From: Anaerolineae bacterium
GTDB lineage: Bacteria > Chloroflexota > Anaerolineae > Aggregatilineales > Phototrophicaceae
Assembly: GCA_019912905.1 (NCBI GenBank)
Contig: JAIOHO010000832.1
Coordinates: forward strand, 1 to 6,901
DNA: 6,901 nt
Reading direction: 5' to 3'
Shown in pieces: positions 6,410-6,901 of the stretch. A program made the translations under genes and the position numbers. The notes under the pieces are model-generated. The model did not search any database. It saw nothing but the letters and a program-made list of their open reading frames with translations, and was not told the DNA's origin. Within the stretch, counting starts at the first letter, position 1. Each line of letters begins with the position of its first letter.

Positions 6410-6901
6410 ATGCCTCAAAATTTGTGGAACGATCAGGATGCCGCCAAGCTGCCGGACCTGGAAGGGCTGGTCTATCGCAGCAACCTCCTGGGTCAGGACC
6501 GCGCCGTCGTCAACATCTACGGCGGCAACACCAGTACCAAACTGCTGCTGACGGATCATCTCGGGCGCGAGGTCGAAGTGCTGGCGGTGAAAGCCTCCGG
6601 CTCGGATGTCGCCACCATCCAGGAGCGCCAATTCGCACTGCTCCGAATGGACGAGATCGAGCCGTTGTATGCGCGCGAGTCGATGACAGATGAAGACATG
6701 GTCGCCTATCTCGAACGCACCTGGTTCGAGCCGGGCCGCCCGCGCCAGAGTATCGAAACCCTGCTGCACGCCTTCGTGCCGCACAAGCATGTCGATCACA
6801 CCCACCCGGACGCCGTCATCAGCCTGATGTGCGTCGAGCACGCCGAAGAAGAAGCCCGCAAGGTCTACGGTGACCGTGTGGCCTACGTGCCCTACATCCG
6901 C
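6410..6901 (+). CDS. Bifunctional rhamnulose-1-phosphate aldolase/short-chain dehydrogenase type protein, N-terminal aldolase part
   Basis: The family (YuxG/RhaEW-like, usually near 650-700 residues) joins a class II aldolase to a short-chain dehydrogenase. It splits L-rhamnulose-1-phosphate to dihydroxyacetone phosphate and lactaldehyde and then oxidises the lactaldehyde. The window holds the first 164 residues, all in the aldolase part, and the frame is open to the right edge. Visible are the phosphate-loop motif GGNTSTK (38-44), KASGSD (61-66), MTDEDMVAYL (92-101) and SIETLLH (114-120) with the likely catalytic E116. HVDHTHPD (127-134) carries H130 and H132, which match the zinc ligands of class II aldolases. 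The ATG is preceded by AAAGGA (6397-6402) with a 7-nt spacer. It follows the GH2 gene on the same strand, after a terminator. A stand-alone aldolase is possible because the dehydrogenase part is not seen. Confidence 0.85.
   Translation, partial: MPQNLWNDQDAAKLPDLEGLVYRSNLLGQDRAVVNIYGGNTSTKLLLTDHLGREVEVLAVKASGSDVATIQERQFALLRMDEIEPLYARESMTDEDMVAYLERTWFEPGRPRQSIETLLHAFVPHKHVDHTHPDAVISLMCVEHAEEEARKVYGDRVAYVPYIR

Noticed and set aside
6148..6411. Small minus-strand open frame across the GH2 3' end and the terminator gap
   Set aside because: It overlaps the GH2 coding region and the terminator hairpin and has no recognisable motif or ribosome site.

Overview
The window looks like chromosomal DNA of a moderately GC-rich heterotrophic bacterium. 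The gene styles (Kbl-type aminotransferase, short MscS, GH2 enzyme without signal peptide, YuxG-type rhamnulose aldolase, Gfo/Idh/MocA dehydrogenase) recall Chloroflexota such as Anaerolineae. That is an impression from protein style, not a tested placement. I see no mobile element, CRISPR array, tRNA or rRNA, and no abrupt change in base composition.

Layout. Positions 1-509 (minus) hold the N-terminal 169 residues of a glycine C-acetyltransferase (kbl), which runs off the left edge. It diverges from a small MscS-type mechanosensitive channel (625-1410, plus); each gene has its own promoter-like signal in the 115-bp gap. The channel gene converges on, and overlaps by 17 bp, a broken multi-pass membrane glycosyltransferase-like gene (1394-2774, minus). 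The N- and C-terminal halves of that gene lie in different frames, and a central stretch typical of the family seems to be missing. It sits 6 bp downstream of an intact Gfo/Idh/MocA oxidoreductase (2781-3818, minus), so the two probably form one operon.

A 205-bp divergent control region (3819-4023) separates this operon from a GH2 glycoside hydrolase (4024-6315, plus). The region contains recognisable promoters on both strands, a small perfect palindrome inside the spacer of the GH2 promoter, and a 9-bp direct repeat with one copy at or beside each promoter. The GH2 gene ends in a clear hairpin terminator. After an 8-bp inverted repeat comes the start of a class II aldolase of the bifunctional rhamnulose-1-phosphate aldolase/dehydrogenase type (6410-6901, plus), cut by the right edge.

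Taken together, the right half reads as a carbohydrate-use neighbourhood. The GH2 enzyme would act in the cytoplasm on imported oligosaccharides, the aldolase would split a deoxy-sugar phosphate (rhamnulose-1-phosphate), and the dehydrogenase would oxidise a sugar or sugar derivative. No transporter or dedicated regulator lies inside the window. I found no convincing new biological system; the most notable points are the damaged glycosyltransferase gene and the organised divergent promoter region.
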